A stretch of 15,153 bases of DNA from Lindgomyces ingoldianus (lineage: Eukaryota; Ascomycota; Dothideomycetes; Pleosporales; Lindgomycetaceae): the NCBI RefSeq assembly GCF_010093535.1, contig NW_022985178.1, forward strand, positions 1,283,984 through 1,299,136, written 5' to 3'. The translations under genes were made by a program, and so were the position numbers. Within the stretch, counting starts at the first letter, position 1. Every line of letters begins with the position of its first letter. Of this stretch, positions 1 through 9,269 are shown piece after piece. Below the pieces are notes generated by a model. It saw only the letters and a program-made list of their open reading frames with translations, did no database searches and was not told the origin of the DNA.

Positions 1-401
1 AAAAGAGCTAGGGAATTATACAGTAAGGCTTAAAAAGATAAAGAAAAGAAAGTAAAGAAAAAAAAAAGACCTTATTATATACACTTCTTTACGCACCTGC
101 CTACACAAAGATCTTACACTATTCTAGCATAAAACTTTACATAAAATAGCTTATATACTACTAAATTACTTATAAAGTAAGTGTATAAAGGCTAAATAAT
201 AATAGCCTAAAACACTTTACACTATTTATAAAGCTATTTACATAGTGTAACTAGCTTGTTTTAATATATAGCATTACTAAGGCAAGTCCTAATAAATAAA
301 GTAGAGTATAAGTAGAATATAACTAAATAAACTTACATAAATAAATAAAAAGTAACTTATATAAAAGGTAACTTTTTAAATAAAAAATAAAAAGTTACTA
401 G
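1..401 (+). mobile_element. 3' internal end of an upstream copia-1 element (copy A, partial)
   Basis: This stretch aligns with the segment just inside the 3' LTR of the complete copia-1 element (about 8321-8545). Both begin AAAAGAGCTAGGG, both carry a block GCATTACTAAGGCAAGTCC, and both end in a purine-rich run followed by the LTR start. It is therefore the 3' untranslated part of a second copy whose coding region lies left of the window. Copy A carries about 165 bp (roughly 62-228) that the other copy lacks. That extra part contains an imperfect inverted repeat around 173-225 (AGGCTA ... TAGCCT at its centre). Whether this is an insertion in copy A or a deletion in the other copy cannot be told from two copies. 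No coding sense remains. Confidence 0.8.
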
Positions 402-681
402 TGTTTATATATAGTAGTAGTGTTATAGCCTAGATATAAGTAATTGCGCATAAGCAGAATTATGTATTTATGTTATATAATGCTTATGTGTAAACCTCTG
501 TGCGTAAATATCTAAATATCCCCCTTTTTCTTTATATAAAGAAAAGGCAAGAGTAATAGAACTAGAAACATATTGCCCTTACTTTACCTACTCTGTACGC
601 TGTGCACACTGTACACTACTTTTACTCTTGCTACTTAAGCGCTTATACTATAAGCAGCTAGCTGTTAGAGCCTATTTAATA
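402..681 (+). repeat. 3' LTR of copia-1 copy A (280 bp, heavily RIP-mutated)
   Basis: This 280-bp segment has the same length as, and aligns along its whole length with, the LTRs at 2431-2710 and 8546-8825. It starts TGTTTA where the best-preserved copy has TGTCTG, and ends TTTAATA where the others have TTTAACA. Both changes are C to T or G to A transitions, which obscure the usual TG...CA ends. Since 1-401 matches the 3' internal region, this is a 3' LTR. The next base (682) is already gypsy integrase sequence, so copy A probably inserted into the gypsy element. Its left target duplication is outside the window, so ATTAC (682-686) cannot be checked. Confidence 0.85.
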
Positions 682-1920
682 ATTACCTTTTTTACTATAA
701 AGCTTATTTAAAACAGACTTAAACTCTAGAGTTTATCTACCTCTTTCTAATTTCTAATTAACTAATGTAGTATCTATGTATTAATTTTAAGAATTTTTTT
801 AAAGACAAGTCTAGTTATAACTAGATTATAGTTATAATTAATTACATGTTTAAATAAGCTATTTCTATTCCCTGCTATAAAATAATTAATGCTTAAAAAA
901 TAGCTACTTTACTTATTTAATAAGTGTACTATTTTAGCTACATACCTAAAACTATTATCTTTAACTAGAGGCCTTAGTTTATATCTAGTTTTTAGTCTAA
1001 ATTTTGTTAAATTCTAGGTATAAAAGTTAAGCTTTTTACTACTTATTATAAAAAAATAAATAGCTAAATAAAGATTATAAATAAGTATATTAATTAAAGA
1101 CTAAGGCCTTTTATACTTTTTTACTAAAATAACTAGAGTTCTTTACTACCTCTAATTAATTAGGCTTAGATAACCTTACTTTATATAATAATTAAAATGT
1201 CTTTATATTAAGTCTTATATAGCTCTAAACTATGTTAAAGCTAGAACTAAAAACATTCTATAGAACCTATTACAGCTACTAACAAGCTAAATTATAAGGA
1301 TGCCTTAGCATTAGCAACCTGCATATATGCAGCCTAAGAGTTAGCTAAGACTTATATAGAAAAAGCCTAGAATTAGATGTAAACTATAGTTAACTACTAC
1401 TACTAGCTAGTTAACTAGAAGGTTAGCAACATAGTTAATCTAGACACTAAAAACCTAGCTGTTTAAAGACCTAGCTAAAAACTATTTAAATAATAAAAAA
1501 GCTTTTTTAAAGTACTTAAATAAGTTAGAAACTTATACTACCTAAAGCTACTTTTAAAGTTAAAGATATATAATGTCTTTATACTAAACATACTTTATAA
1601 AGACTTTTAAAATAAAACCTCTTAGAATTACTATTAATAAAGTAGAAAAGTAGAAAGTAAAAAAAATACTTACTAGTAAGCTTTACTAGAAAATGCTTAA
1701 GTACTAGGTAAAATAAGTAAGACATAACCTTAATCTAGTCTAGTATAAAGCTTTAAATTTTATAAGTTCTTTTTATAAACTAAAGGCTTTTTATAATAAG
1801 CATCTAAATTAGCTAGAACTTTTAAGGGCTTTATATAAGTAAATTAAGGCTTTTAAAGCTAGTATAAAAGGCATAAATTACTTAGTAAATAATAAAGTAT
1901 AAAAGTAAAAAGTTAATTTA
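682..1920 (+). pseudogene. Ty3/gypsy chromovirus pol fragment: integrase core, C-terminus and chromodomain
   Basis: This is the 3' part of a gypsy-type polyprotein, which in live elements joins the cDNA to the host chromosome and targets it through a chromodomain. The reading frame can be followed through many stops. About 725-1240 holds the integrase core, including the block normally read as SDRGPQF; here its Asp codon is AAC (963-965) followed by a stop. It continues with KLFTTYY and SSLLPL-like strings. About 1290-1600 is the integrase C-terminus, with a PS.KLF block and then LKIYNVF (normally ...IYNVFHP). About 1620-1850 is a chromodomain-like stretch with KVEK, KVKKIL, LKY.VK.V and Y.A.NF. 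Stops sit where Trp or Gln are usual. Protease, RT and the integrase N-terminus are absent, apparently cut off by copia-1 copy A at 681. Family assignment is strong; exact ends are not. Confidence 0.8.
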
Positions 1921-2425
1921 TAGTTATACATAATAGTATTATAACTCTATAGATATAGCGCTACAAAGGTTTAATAGTAAGCTATTAGACACTTTTAAAC
2001 TCTTTTTTACATTCTTTTTTACATTTCTTTTTTTTTCTTTTCTTTTTCCTCTCTAGACTTCTTTTAAACCCTCTTTACTTTATCCTTAGCTGCCTAAGAG
2101 CGCTATAATATTTACTTAAAAGTTAGACACTAAAGCTTTTAAAGCTAAAACCTAATAAAGCAGCTTAGTGTTTTAGTAGAATAAGGCTACCTAAACACTA
2201 GCTATAGAAAGACTAGCTTCCTAACTCTTTATAACCTACACTACTTACACTAGGTTCTAAGTAAACTTTAAAATAGCTTTAAAGGCTTTTTTTTTATTCT
2301 TTTTACATTTTATATTTTAGGCTGCTGCTTATAGCTTAAGATAACTTTAAAAGACTAGAAAAAAATTTTTAATATAAAAAAACCTACACGCGTGTTAGTA
2401 AACTATACTCTAGTAGTATTAAACT
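1921..2425. other. AT-rich debris after the gypsy chromodomain; no gene
   Basis: No frame, tRNA or LTR can be recognised here. A long pyrimidine-rich tract lies at about 1998-2062, and a T-rich run at about 2288-2315. The position suggests the 3' untranslated end of the gypsy element. Its 3' LTR may be here, or may continue beyond the copia-1 and Fot1 insertions (8831-9087 and 10955-11258), which would be contiguous with this stretch once those insertions are removed. Confidence 0.4.
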
Positions 2426-2430
2426 ATATT
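2426..2430. repeat. Target-site duplication of copia-1, left copy
   Basis: ATATT lies directly before the 5' LTR and is repeated exactly at 8826-8830 directly after the 3' LTR. A matching 5-bp duplication at exactly these positions fixes both ends of the element and shows that it is a single intact insertion. Confidence 0.9.
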
Positions 2431-2710
2431 TGTCTGTACGCAGCAGCAGCGTCGCGGCCTGGATACGAACGATCGCGCACGAGCAGGATCACGTATCTAT
2501 GTCACATGATGCTTGTGCGCGAACCTCTGTGCGCGAACATCTAGATATCCCCCTTTTCCTCTGTACAAAGGAAAGACAAGAGTAATAGAACTAGAAATAT
2601 ATTACCCTTACTTTACCTACCTTGTACACTGTGCACACTGTACACTACTTTTACTCTTGCTACTTAAGTGCTTATACTATAAGTAGCTAGCTATTAGAGC
2701 CTATTTAACA
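2431..2710 (+). repeat. 5' LTR of copia-1 (280 bp)
   Basis: The LTR runs from TGTCTG to TTTAACA, and its 3' partner at 8546 has the same length with no indel. A hand comparison finds about 27 differences, all C/T or G/A transitions. The first half (about 2431-2560) is the least mutated copy in the window and keeps CpG-rich strings such as CAGCAGCGTCGCGGCC and GATCGCGCACGAGCAGG. From about 2580 on this copy is more mutated than the 3' LTR. In a live element this LTR would carry the promoter; no clear TATA box is visible. Confidence 0.92.
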
Positions 2711-2749
2711 CTAATTAGTAGTTAATTTAATTAACTATAAATTAGTAAG

Positions 2750-2873
2750 AGTAATAATAAAGTACTTACACCTTATAAGGTACTTTATTTTGTTACCTAT
2801 TTCTTAGAAAAAGTAACAGCAGAGTACTTACACTCTATAAGGTACTTTATTTAGTTACTTATTTTTTAGAATA
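2750..2873 (+). repeat. Tandem duplication, 2 x 62 bp, in the copia-1 leader
   Basis: Units at 2750-2811 and 2812-2873 share AGTACTTACA, TATAAGGTACTTTATTT and a final TTAGAA. The differences are mainly transitions, so the duplication predates RIP. Each unit contains a short inverted repeat (AAGTAC ... GTACTT) that could form a hairpin. It lies between the 5' LTR and gag, where retroelements keep leader signals. Confidence 0.8.
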
Positions 2874-2874
2874 G

Positions 2875-3106
2875 CAGATTAATTCTTTACATTATATAGT
2901 AAGCTCTGCTACTGTATAAAGCAAAGAGGAGATAGTGTAAGACGCACACTAAAGCTACTAAAGCTGCATAACCTAGCAGCTAGACAATAGCACATTAATC
3001 CTTTATATTATACAGCAAGCTCTACTACTGTACAAAGTAAAGAGGAGATAGTGTAAGGCGCACACTAAAGCTATTAAAGCTGCACAACCTAGCAGCTAGA
3101 CAACAG
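2875..3106 (+). repeat. Tandem duplication, 2 x 116 bp, in the copia-1 leader
   Basis: Units at 2875-2990 and 2991-3106 share AAAGAGGAGATAGTGTAAG, GCGCACACTAAAGCTA and CCTAGCAGCTAGACAA. They differ by a handful of changes, nearly all transitions. Together with the 62-bp duplication just upstream, about 356 bp of the leader is made of two different tandem pairs. No coding sense is seen. Confidence 0.85.
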
Positions 3107-3306
3107 CAGTACCTGCGCAATCTACTAGAAAAGTAATTAACTATACTATTATAATAAAATTCTATTAGCAACTAACAACTCTATGTAATAATAGAAAGAA
3201 TAAGAAATAATTCTTATTATATAAATAACTTATAAAAGATATAAGGATATTAGAGGCAACACTATAGAATAAGACTAGCCTAGAGTACTAGAATAATAAG
3301 ATTAAC

Positions 3307-4850
3307 ATGTTAGAGGCTCTAATAAGCCTGTAGACTTAATTATACATAGGTTATATAATTACTAATTTACGCATAATAACTTAGAAGGGCGCTACCCTTT
3401 TAAGTGCGTACATAGAGAATTTTAAAGGATAGACACTATAAGACTTCTTAGCACTTAGCTGCGTGTTTAAAAAGGAGCTTATACAAGTGCTAAAGGACAA
3501 GAGAATTACACTATAGCTAGGCACTAAAGGTACTTAAGCCTAAAAGCTGTATAATATAGCACAAGGAAAGGCAATTACACTAAAAAGGCTTTATATGTAA
3601 CCTTTATTACTATATAAGGCTCTACATAAAAGCAGACTAAACACAATGCTGCTATTAACACTAAATGTACTAGCATTACCTGCTCCTACACCTTAGCTAG
3701 CACTACACTAATTACTGTACAAACAATACATGCCACCCTACCTAACGCCTGCTCCACACCCTTAATTGTACACACCACCGCCTGCAGTAGTGTATGCACC
3801 ACTGATACCACCTGCACAATCTATACTACATTACAACCTGTACAAACTTCCACCCTAGAGAGAAACTGCTAAAGAAAAACTCTTAGTAGACAAGATTATA
3901 TAATTCTAAAAAGCATAAAAAAAAATAATAACTACATAAGTTAACTATATAACATTTTTATAAATAAAATAAAAATTTTTATTAATCTATGTTAATAGCT
4001 AAATATCTAGAAAACTTAGTACACAGACATCTTTCTAGATATCCTAAAAGGTTAGGTAAATATGTACTATATGCATAATATAGGCCCTAGACATAACTAG
4101 AAGCATTTGTATAACACCTTAAGCAGTTACTTTAACACTAATGTAAACTATAGCTAGTACTAGACAGACTAGACAATAATAACTTTTATATAATGCTAAT
4201 AAAAAAACTTTAATAAGAGTTTATATAAAGTTTTTAAAATAATAATTAATAAGCTTATACTTATATAAAGGGCACTAAAAATAAAATTCTAAGAGAATGT
4301 TCTACTGCACACTACTATTATATAAGCCTGTTAAGAATAACTAGAACTAGAACATGCTATATTTACTATTAAGCCTTTATGCAAAGCCTTATTTAGTAAC
4401 TTATAGGCATTACTCTAAGTTACTATAGACTAAAAAGTAAACTAATACCTCTAAAAACTGCCTAATGCATACTATATAGACTGCTAATATAACTCTACAT
4501 AATAAGAGTTTACATAACAAGAAGAAAGCTTCTTTCTATGTAGAAAAAAATAATGTAGAAGATCTTTATCTAAGTTTAGGCTATAATCTAGAGACAATTA
4601 TACGCAGATAAAGAAGTACTTTGTCTGCTATAAGGAAGAATGTTAGTTATTAAACTACCCTTATAATAACTATATATAAGCAAAGAACTAGTATATTACC
4701 TTATATAAAAATTTTTATAATAAGACCTTATTATGTAAAGCTATTACTTTATACATTTAAGACTTTAAAGGTTACCTTAAGAAAGAGAATAATTTGCATA
4801 ATGTAAAGAAAATAAAATAAGAGAGTAAAAATGCTAAAAAAGCTATTAAC
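3307..4850 (+). pseudogene. copia-1 gag pseudogene (capsid and zinc knuckle)
   Basis: Gag forms the virus-like particle and binds the RNA. The ATG at 3307 is the best visible start but is not proven. A proline-rich part follows at about 3670-3860 (PAPTP, TPAPHP, TPPPAV, PPAQS) in the frame of that ATG. From about 4134 the capsid-like part reads in a different frame, which continues into pol; an A-rich run near 3918 is a likely place for an indel. A zinc knuckle lies at about 4614-4660, normally CFVCxKEGCW...H. Here the first Cys is TAC (4617-4619), the second and third Cys are kept (4626, 4641), Trp is a stop, and the likely His is TAC (4656). Stops interrupt the whole region. Confidence 0.7.
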
Positions 4851-7800
4851 TACCTTACCTCTACTGCCTATCTACACTATGCAACAGGAGAGGACATCTA
4901 CAGCATTAAACCTAAGAAATATGCTAAGCAGTTTATCCTTAATAACTAATACTGTATAGTATACTAAAGTAAACTATAGGACATAAGCGCAGCAAAGATC
5001 TCTACTATTAGCAAGTCCTAACTTAAGGCGTATATATAAGAGAACTTATATATAGAAATTAATTAAACACTTAGCTAAATAGATATTAGCTTTAAAGGCT
5101 AGACACTAAAAGAATTAATTAGTACTATATAAATCTAGAACTTAATTAGTCTAGTTACATACTATATTTTAAAGACTTTAACACTATTTCTACTATTACT
5201 AGCAGATGCTAACTAACTTAGGGCATACTTTAACAACATTTTAAATATTATTATATGTAAAGATAAAACTACTGTACTTATTATATAAAAATAAAAACAC
5301 TTTTTTTTTAATATTAGTAAGAAAGAATTTATGTCTTTTTTTACTAAATTAGAACTCTACTGCCTCTACTGCTAATTTAGACACCCCTGCATAAAGAGAC
5401 TCTAGAAGATGCTAACTAGCGCTAGCTATAATGTTAATGCTGCAGTGCTAGAAGAGATTAAAAAGTTCTGCTACCTCTACTAATTATATAACTAGGCCCT
5501 ACAAAGATTTAAGTTTATAATTAAAAATAACACTTACTTTAACTATAAAGTTATTATTAATGTTATATAAATTAATAATAAGGATATTTTATATGTTATT
5601 AATATAGATATATTATTTTAGGCTGCTACATTCCTAAAATCTATGTCTGCACAAGATACCTAGGATGCACTGTGCAAATGCTAGATTAACACCTATTAAA
5701 AACCTCTAGACTATATTATGCATAACTTTAGTATAAACTTTACTTTAAAAGATTTTTAAGCTTATGCAAAAATTATAAGAGCTATATATAGGCAGATGCC
5801 TGTAGAAGCACATTAGGCAGTTAGAAAAGTTAAGCGCGCGCACACACCTCTCTAATAAGTGTTTAACATTCTAAAGACTAAGCTAGGTAACTGTACAAAT
5901 AATAAGGCTATTCTATAGATAGCAGTTAAGGCTCTAAACAACACAGCTAGCCTACATAGTCTAGTACCCACACTGCTAGTCTTTAAGGCATACCTAAGAA
6001 TTAACCTAGACTCTCTGCTATTGCTAGACATTATTATATAAATAAGCGCTATACAACAGGTAATAAAGATACTTTAAAAAGACTATGTAAAAGTAAACAT
6101 TAATTATGTAATTAACACTTATAATAGCTTTATAACATATAAAGTTCTTAACCTCCCTCTTAGCTTAGAGATTATAGCATAAAGAGAGAAGAAAGGCTAG
6201 ACTAGCCTATATAAAATTAAAAGCATTAAAGGAAAAAATGTTATTATTAAAAGAAAAAATACCCTACTAAAGCTCTAATGTACACAGGTTAAACTGTACT
6301 ATAAAGAAAAAAAGAAAGACAACCTACCTGTAATAGATAACCTAAATAAACTAATTCCTATATAAAAGGATCCTTTAAAGAAGAGGAAGAAAGGACAGCT
6401 TTATAAGAATATTGCAAAGGCAGAACTAAAGCCTACTATAGACTAAGCCTCTTAGAATAGCAATGCTGCACTAGTGCAAAGGGAAAATATAGATACTAGA
6501 AAAAGTAAAAAGCAAAGGAAACCTGCATAAAGTCTAGACTAGGTATTTCTAACCTAGAAGAAGAAGGATAATTAGGCCTTATCTATTAAGCTTTATACAG
6601 ACAGTGTAATTACTACACCTAAAAAACTATTTAAGAAATTAGACTATATAAAGATAGACACTTTAATTACTAATAGCACTTTTAAGGTTATAGCATATAA
6701 CTTAATAAAGCATAAAAGTTAGATTTTTAACCTTTGCCTTATATAAAAAGTAAAAGGCAAAATAACCTAACTATATAAAAAATCCCACCTAGTGTTTGCT
6801 AGCTACTTAGATAAAGAAAAGAGAGAAATTCTTACCTAGTTACTAACTATCTAGAGGATAAGCTAGAGACTACTTTTAGCTATAAAAGTAAGCTTAAAAG
6901 CTACATACAAAATGCATTTTAAACTGCGTAATATTATATAAGCATATATTTAATTAACAGATAAGCTTATGCGCACACTGTACACAAAGCTACTAAAGAA
7001 GATGCGCTAAAGCTTTCTACTAAATATAATACTCTAGGTTGTACAACCCTTGTATAGAGCTGCTAAATTAGGACTGTATTAGTTTAAGATATACTATAAC
7101 TACTATAAAGAAAAGCTACGCATGCATATCTTTTTATACAACTCTTACTTCTTAATTACTAATAAAGAAAAGCATACTTTTAGTATTACTAGCTTATAAA
7201 TAAACAACACTTTAAGCATTATAAGAAAGAATTTTATGTAAAGAAAAAAGAAAAAACTGTAGAAAGTAAAGTTCTACATAAAAAGTAAGACTATTTTAGT
7301 AAAAAAGCAACTTATTAAGTTTAATAGCAAAAGGATTAAACTTACGCATAACATAGTAGTTTTTACTTAAAAGAGATAAGTAAGCTACCTTTATATAATT
7401 AACTTAAAGAATAAAAATGCTGCACAATAATATATTAAGTAATGTGTAAGAAGGGTATACATTACATTTATGTGTTAACTAGAGGCAGCATTTAACCTTT
7501 TTATTGCTGCACAAACTATAGACTTTTTACATAATAATATTAACACACTTAACGCATAAATCTAATAGCAGATAGATAACAGTAAGCGTAGTCTTACTTT
7601 TCTACTATTATAGCTTAATTATGTAAAGCTGTTTATTTTTATAAATAGATTATTTACTAATAATAAAGACTTTAGCTTATAGCTAAGATTTTTAATTATA
7701 TTAGGTAATAAAGACTATATAGAGTAAAGCAACTGCTTTAAAATACTAGGCAACATTATACACTAGAATTCTACTAAGTGTAAAAGAGTAACTAAGAGTG

Positions 7801-8205
7801 TCCTTACTAGTAAACTATATAAAATAGTTAAAAAGTTTAATAATGTAATTACCTTTAGTATAACTCTATAGTAAATTATATAAACACTTAAACTGCTACT
7901 AATCTTAGTAGTAATCTACACAGATTTAAGGTCTTTATATAATTACTTTGTTAAGCTAGGCACTACTAGTAAAAAGTAACTTATAATTAACATTATGTTA
8001 CTCTATAAATTATATAAGAAGAAGAAAATTACTAAAATTAGGTAAATTAATAGTAAAGACAACTTAGTAGATGTATGTATAAAGAAAACACTAAACTAGG
8101 CTTTTTAATTATTAGTTTTAACTAACTACCTCTCTGTCTAGATAGAAGCATCTGTGGACTAGCTAGATCCTGTGCGCAAAAATGCTTTAGACTAACTAGA
8201 CTAAT
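4851..8205 (+). pseudogene. copia-1 pol pseudogene: protease, integrase, RT, RNase H
   Basis: All four enzymes follow in one frame, broken by many TAG/TAA. Protease: the DTG motif at 4980-4988 reads Asp-Ile-Ser. Integrase (about 5330-6300): the first catalytic Asp is AAC/AAT-type Asn at 5601-5603, the second is Asn at 5724-5726, and the Glu is Lys at 5832-5834 in the string KRAHTPL. A GLVPTLLVFGAYPR-like block near 5955-6000 is still readable. RT (about 6540-7450): LVVQPLYRAA-type block near 7040, then the active-site motif, normally QTDD, reads stop-Ile-Asn-Asn with both Asp changed at 7203-7208. RNase H (about 7600-8200): strings KCKRVTKSVL, CTDS-like IYTDL, VKLGTT and DNLVD are clear. Every catalytic residue that I can place, except the RNase H Asp of IYTDL, has a RIP-type change. 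Confidence 0.88.
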
Positions 8206-8545
8206 AACACCTTTATATAAGGCCTATTTTTTTTTATTTTTTTATTTTTTTTTTTTATATTATACGCACTTATTTTTCTTATTATAAGGATCTGTCACTG
8301 TTAGCACTATACAAAAAGAGAAAAGAGCTAGGGGATTATACAGCAGAGCTTAGAAAGTAAAGGATAAAGAAGAGAAAAGCTATTTATATAGCATAACTAG
8401 CCTATCCTAACGCACAGCATTACTAAGGCAAGTCCTAATAAATAGGGTAGAGTAAAGGCAGAACATAATTAGATAGACCTACATAGACAGAAGGGAGGTA
8501 ACGCGTACAGAAGGTAACTCTTTAGATAAAAAGAAAAGTTGCTAG
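8206..8545 (+). other. copia-1 3' untranslated region with poly-T tract and polypurine tract
   Basis: No frame continues here. A T-rich tract lies at about 8229-8256. From 8321 the sequence matches the start of the window (copy A). A purine run AAAAAGAAAAG at 8528-8538, seven bases before the 3' LTR, is the best candidate for the polypurine tract that primes plus-strand DNA synthesis; copy A has a similar A-rich run at the same place. An apparent alternative LTR start near 8299 (TGTTAG) was set aside because neither the 5' LTR nor the target duplication supports it. Confidence 0.65.
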
Positions 8546-8825
8546 TGTCTGTACGCAGTAGCAGTGTTGCAGCCTAGATATAAACAATTGCGCACAAGCA
8601 GGATCACATATCTATGTTACATAATGCTTGTGCGCGAACCTCTGTGCGTAAACATCTAGATATCCCCCTTTTCCTCTGTATAGAGGAAAGACAAGAGTAA
8701 TAGAACTAGAAACATGTTGCCCTTACCTTACCTACCTTGTACGCTGTGCACACTGTACACCACTCTTACTCTTGCTACTTAAGTGCTTATACTATAAGCA
8801 GCTAGCTGTTGGAGCCTATTTAACA
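8546..8825 (+). repeat. 3' LTR of copia-1 (280 bp)
   Basis: The LTR begins TGTCTGTACGC and ends TTTAACA, with the same length as the 5' LTR and only transition differences. It is more mutated than the 5' LTR over its first ~130 bp (for example GTGTTGCAGCCTAGATA where the 5' copy keeps CG-rich sequence) and less mutated over its last third. ATATT follows immediately. Confidence 0.92.
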
Positions 8826-8830
8826 ATATT
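8826..8830. repeat. Target-site duplication of copia-1, right copy
   Basis: ATATT matches 2426-2430 exactly and sits directly after the 3' LTR. Confidence 0.9.
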
Positions 8831-9087
8831 TATATAAAGTTATATTTTTTATTATATAAAGTGTAATATTTACATTTCTTTAATTTAAAAAACTAATAAA
8901 AAAACTTAACTTAAAGGCTGTAAGTAAGAGCGTAGGTAGCCTAAAAGTAGATAACTTAAAACACCTTTAAAAGGGCTCTAGAAGAGGGGTAAAGCAGCAT
9001 AGTAATTTTTTTAATACTATAATTAGTTAGTAGACTAAGCTATAGAATGTTAGGTGTATAATAATACTTATAAAGTAGAGATTTAGA
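8831..9087. other. AT-rich sequence between copia-1 and the Fot1 element; no gene
   Basis: No coding sense is seen. A purine-rich stretch AGAAGAGGGGTAAAG near 8972-8986 and a TGTTAGGTGT string near 9048 could be the polypurine tract and LTR start of the gypsy relic, because this stretch joins to 1921-2425 once copia-1 is removed. That is a guess; no matching 5' LTR is present to test it. Confidence 0.35.
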
Positions 9088-9089
9088 TA

Positions 9090-9150
9090 ACGTACTTCAC
9101 AGGCGAGTTGCTTACACACCTAAGTTGCTTACTTTTGCTAAGACTCTACT
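9090..9150 (+). repeat. Left terminal inverted repeat of the Fot1-like element
   Basis: The 61 bp pair with 10892-10952 with only two mismatches, both C/T (in AAGTTGCTT versus AAGTCGCTT and in GACTCTAC versus GACCCTAC). The outer 35 bases are identical and keep CpG and CpA sites. Inside the repeat TTGCTTAC occurs twice about 18 bp apart, as possible transposase-binding subrepeats. Confidence 0.95.
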
Positions 9151-9269
9151 ACACTACTTTTCTTACACTAATGCATTTCTAACAACACTACTTAGACATG
9201 TTAAAGAAATGTTAAATATAGCTTATACTTTAAGCTTTTAAATAAAATATAACACTTTTTAAGTAACAC

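Larger units (their letters stand above)
2431..8825 (+). mobile_element. Complete but inactivated Ty1/copia LTR retrotransposon (copia-1), 6395 bp
   Basis: The element has two 280-bp LTRs (2431-2710, 8546-8825), a 5-bp ATATT duplication outside them, a leader of about 600 bp, and gag-protease-integrase-RT-RNase H in copia order. No domain is missing; it was killed by point mutation rather than deletion. Its integrase, RT and RNase H resemble a widespread fungal copia lineage with the RT motif QTDD in place of YVDD; this is from memory of family alignments. Immediately after the 5' LTR the sequence is CTAATTAGTAGTTAATTT. If its A's are RIP-changed G's it could be a primer-binding site, but I cannot match it to a tRNA. 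The flanking sequence at the insertion site is the presumed gypsy 3' region. Confidence 0.92.

Noticed and set aside
402..681. Copy A as a 5' LTR of an element running into 682-2430
   Set aside because: The sequence after 681 reads as gypsy integrase and does not match the copia-1 leader at 2711; the sequence before 402 matches the copia-1 3' end. It is a 3' LTR.
1998..2062. Pyrimidine-rich tract as an intron branch or promoter of a host gene
   Set aside because: There is no coding frame on either side other than the gypsy relic, so no gene is available for it to serve.
2750..3106. CRISPR-like array
   Set aside because: There are only two units of each of two different lengths, with no spacers; these are tandem duplications in a eukaryotic retroelement leader.
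8229..8256. Poly-T tract as a terminator or a poly-A tail of a minus-strand LINE
   Set aside because: It lies within the 3' untranslated region of copia-1, whose LTRs and target duplications account for it; no LINE coding sequence is on the minus strand.
8299..8825. A longer 527-bp LTR starting at TGTTAG
   Set aside because: The first copies looked similar back to about 8321, but the 5' LTR begins only at 2431, both LTRs are then exactly 280 bp, and ATATT duplicates flank that version. The longer homology is 3' internal sequence shared with copy A.
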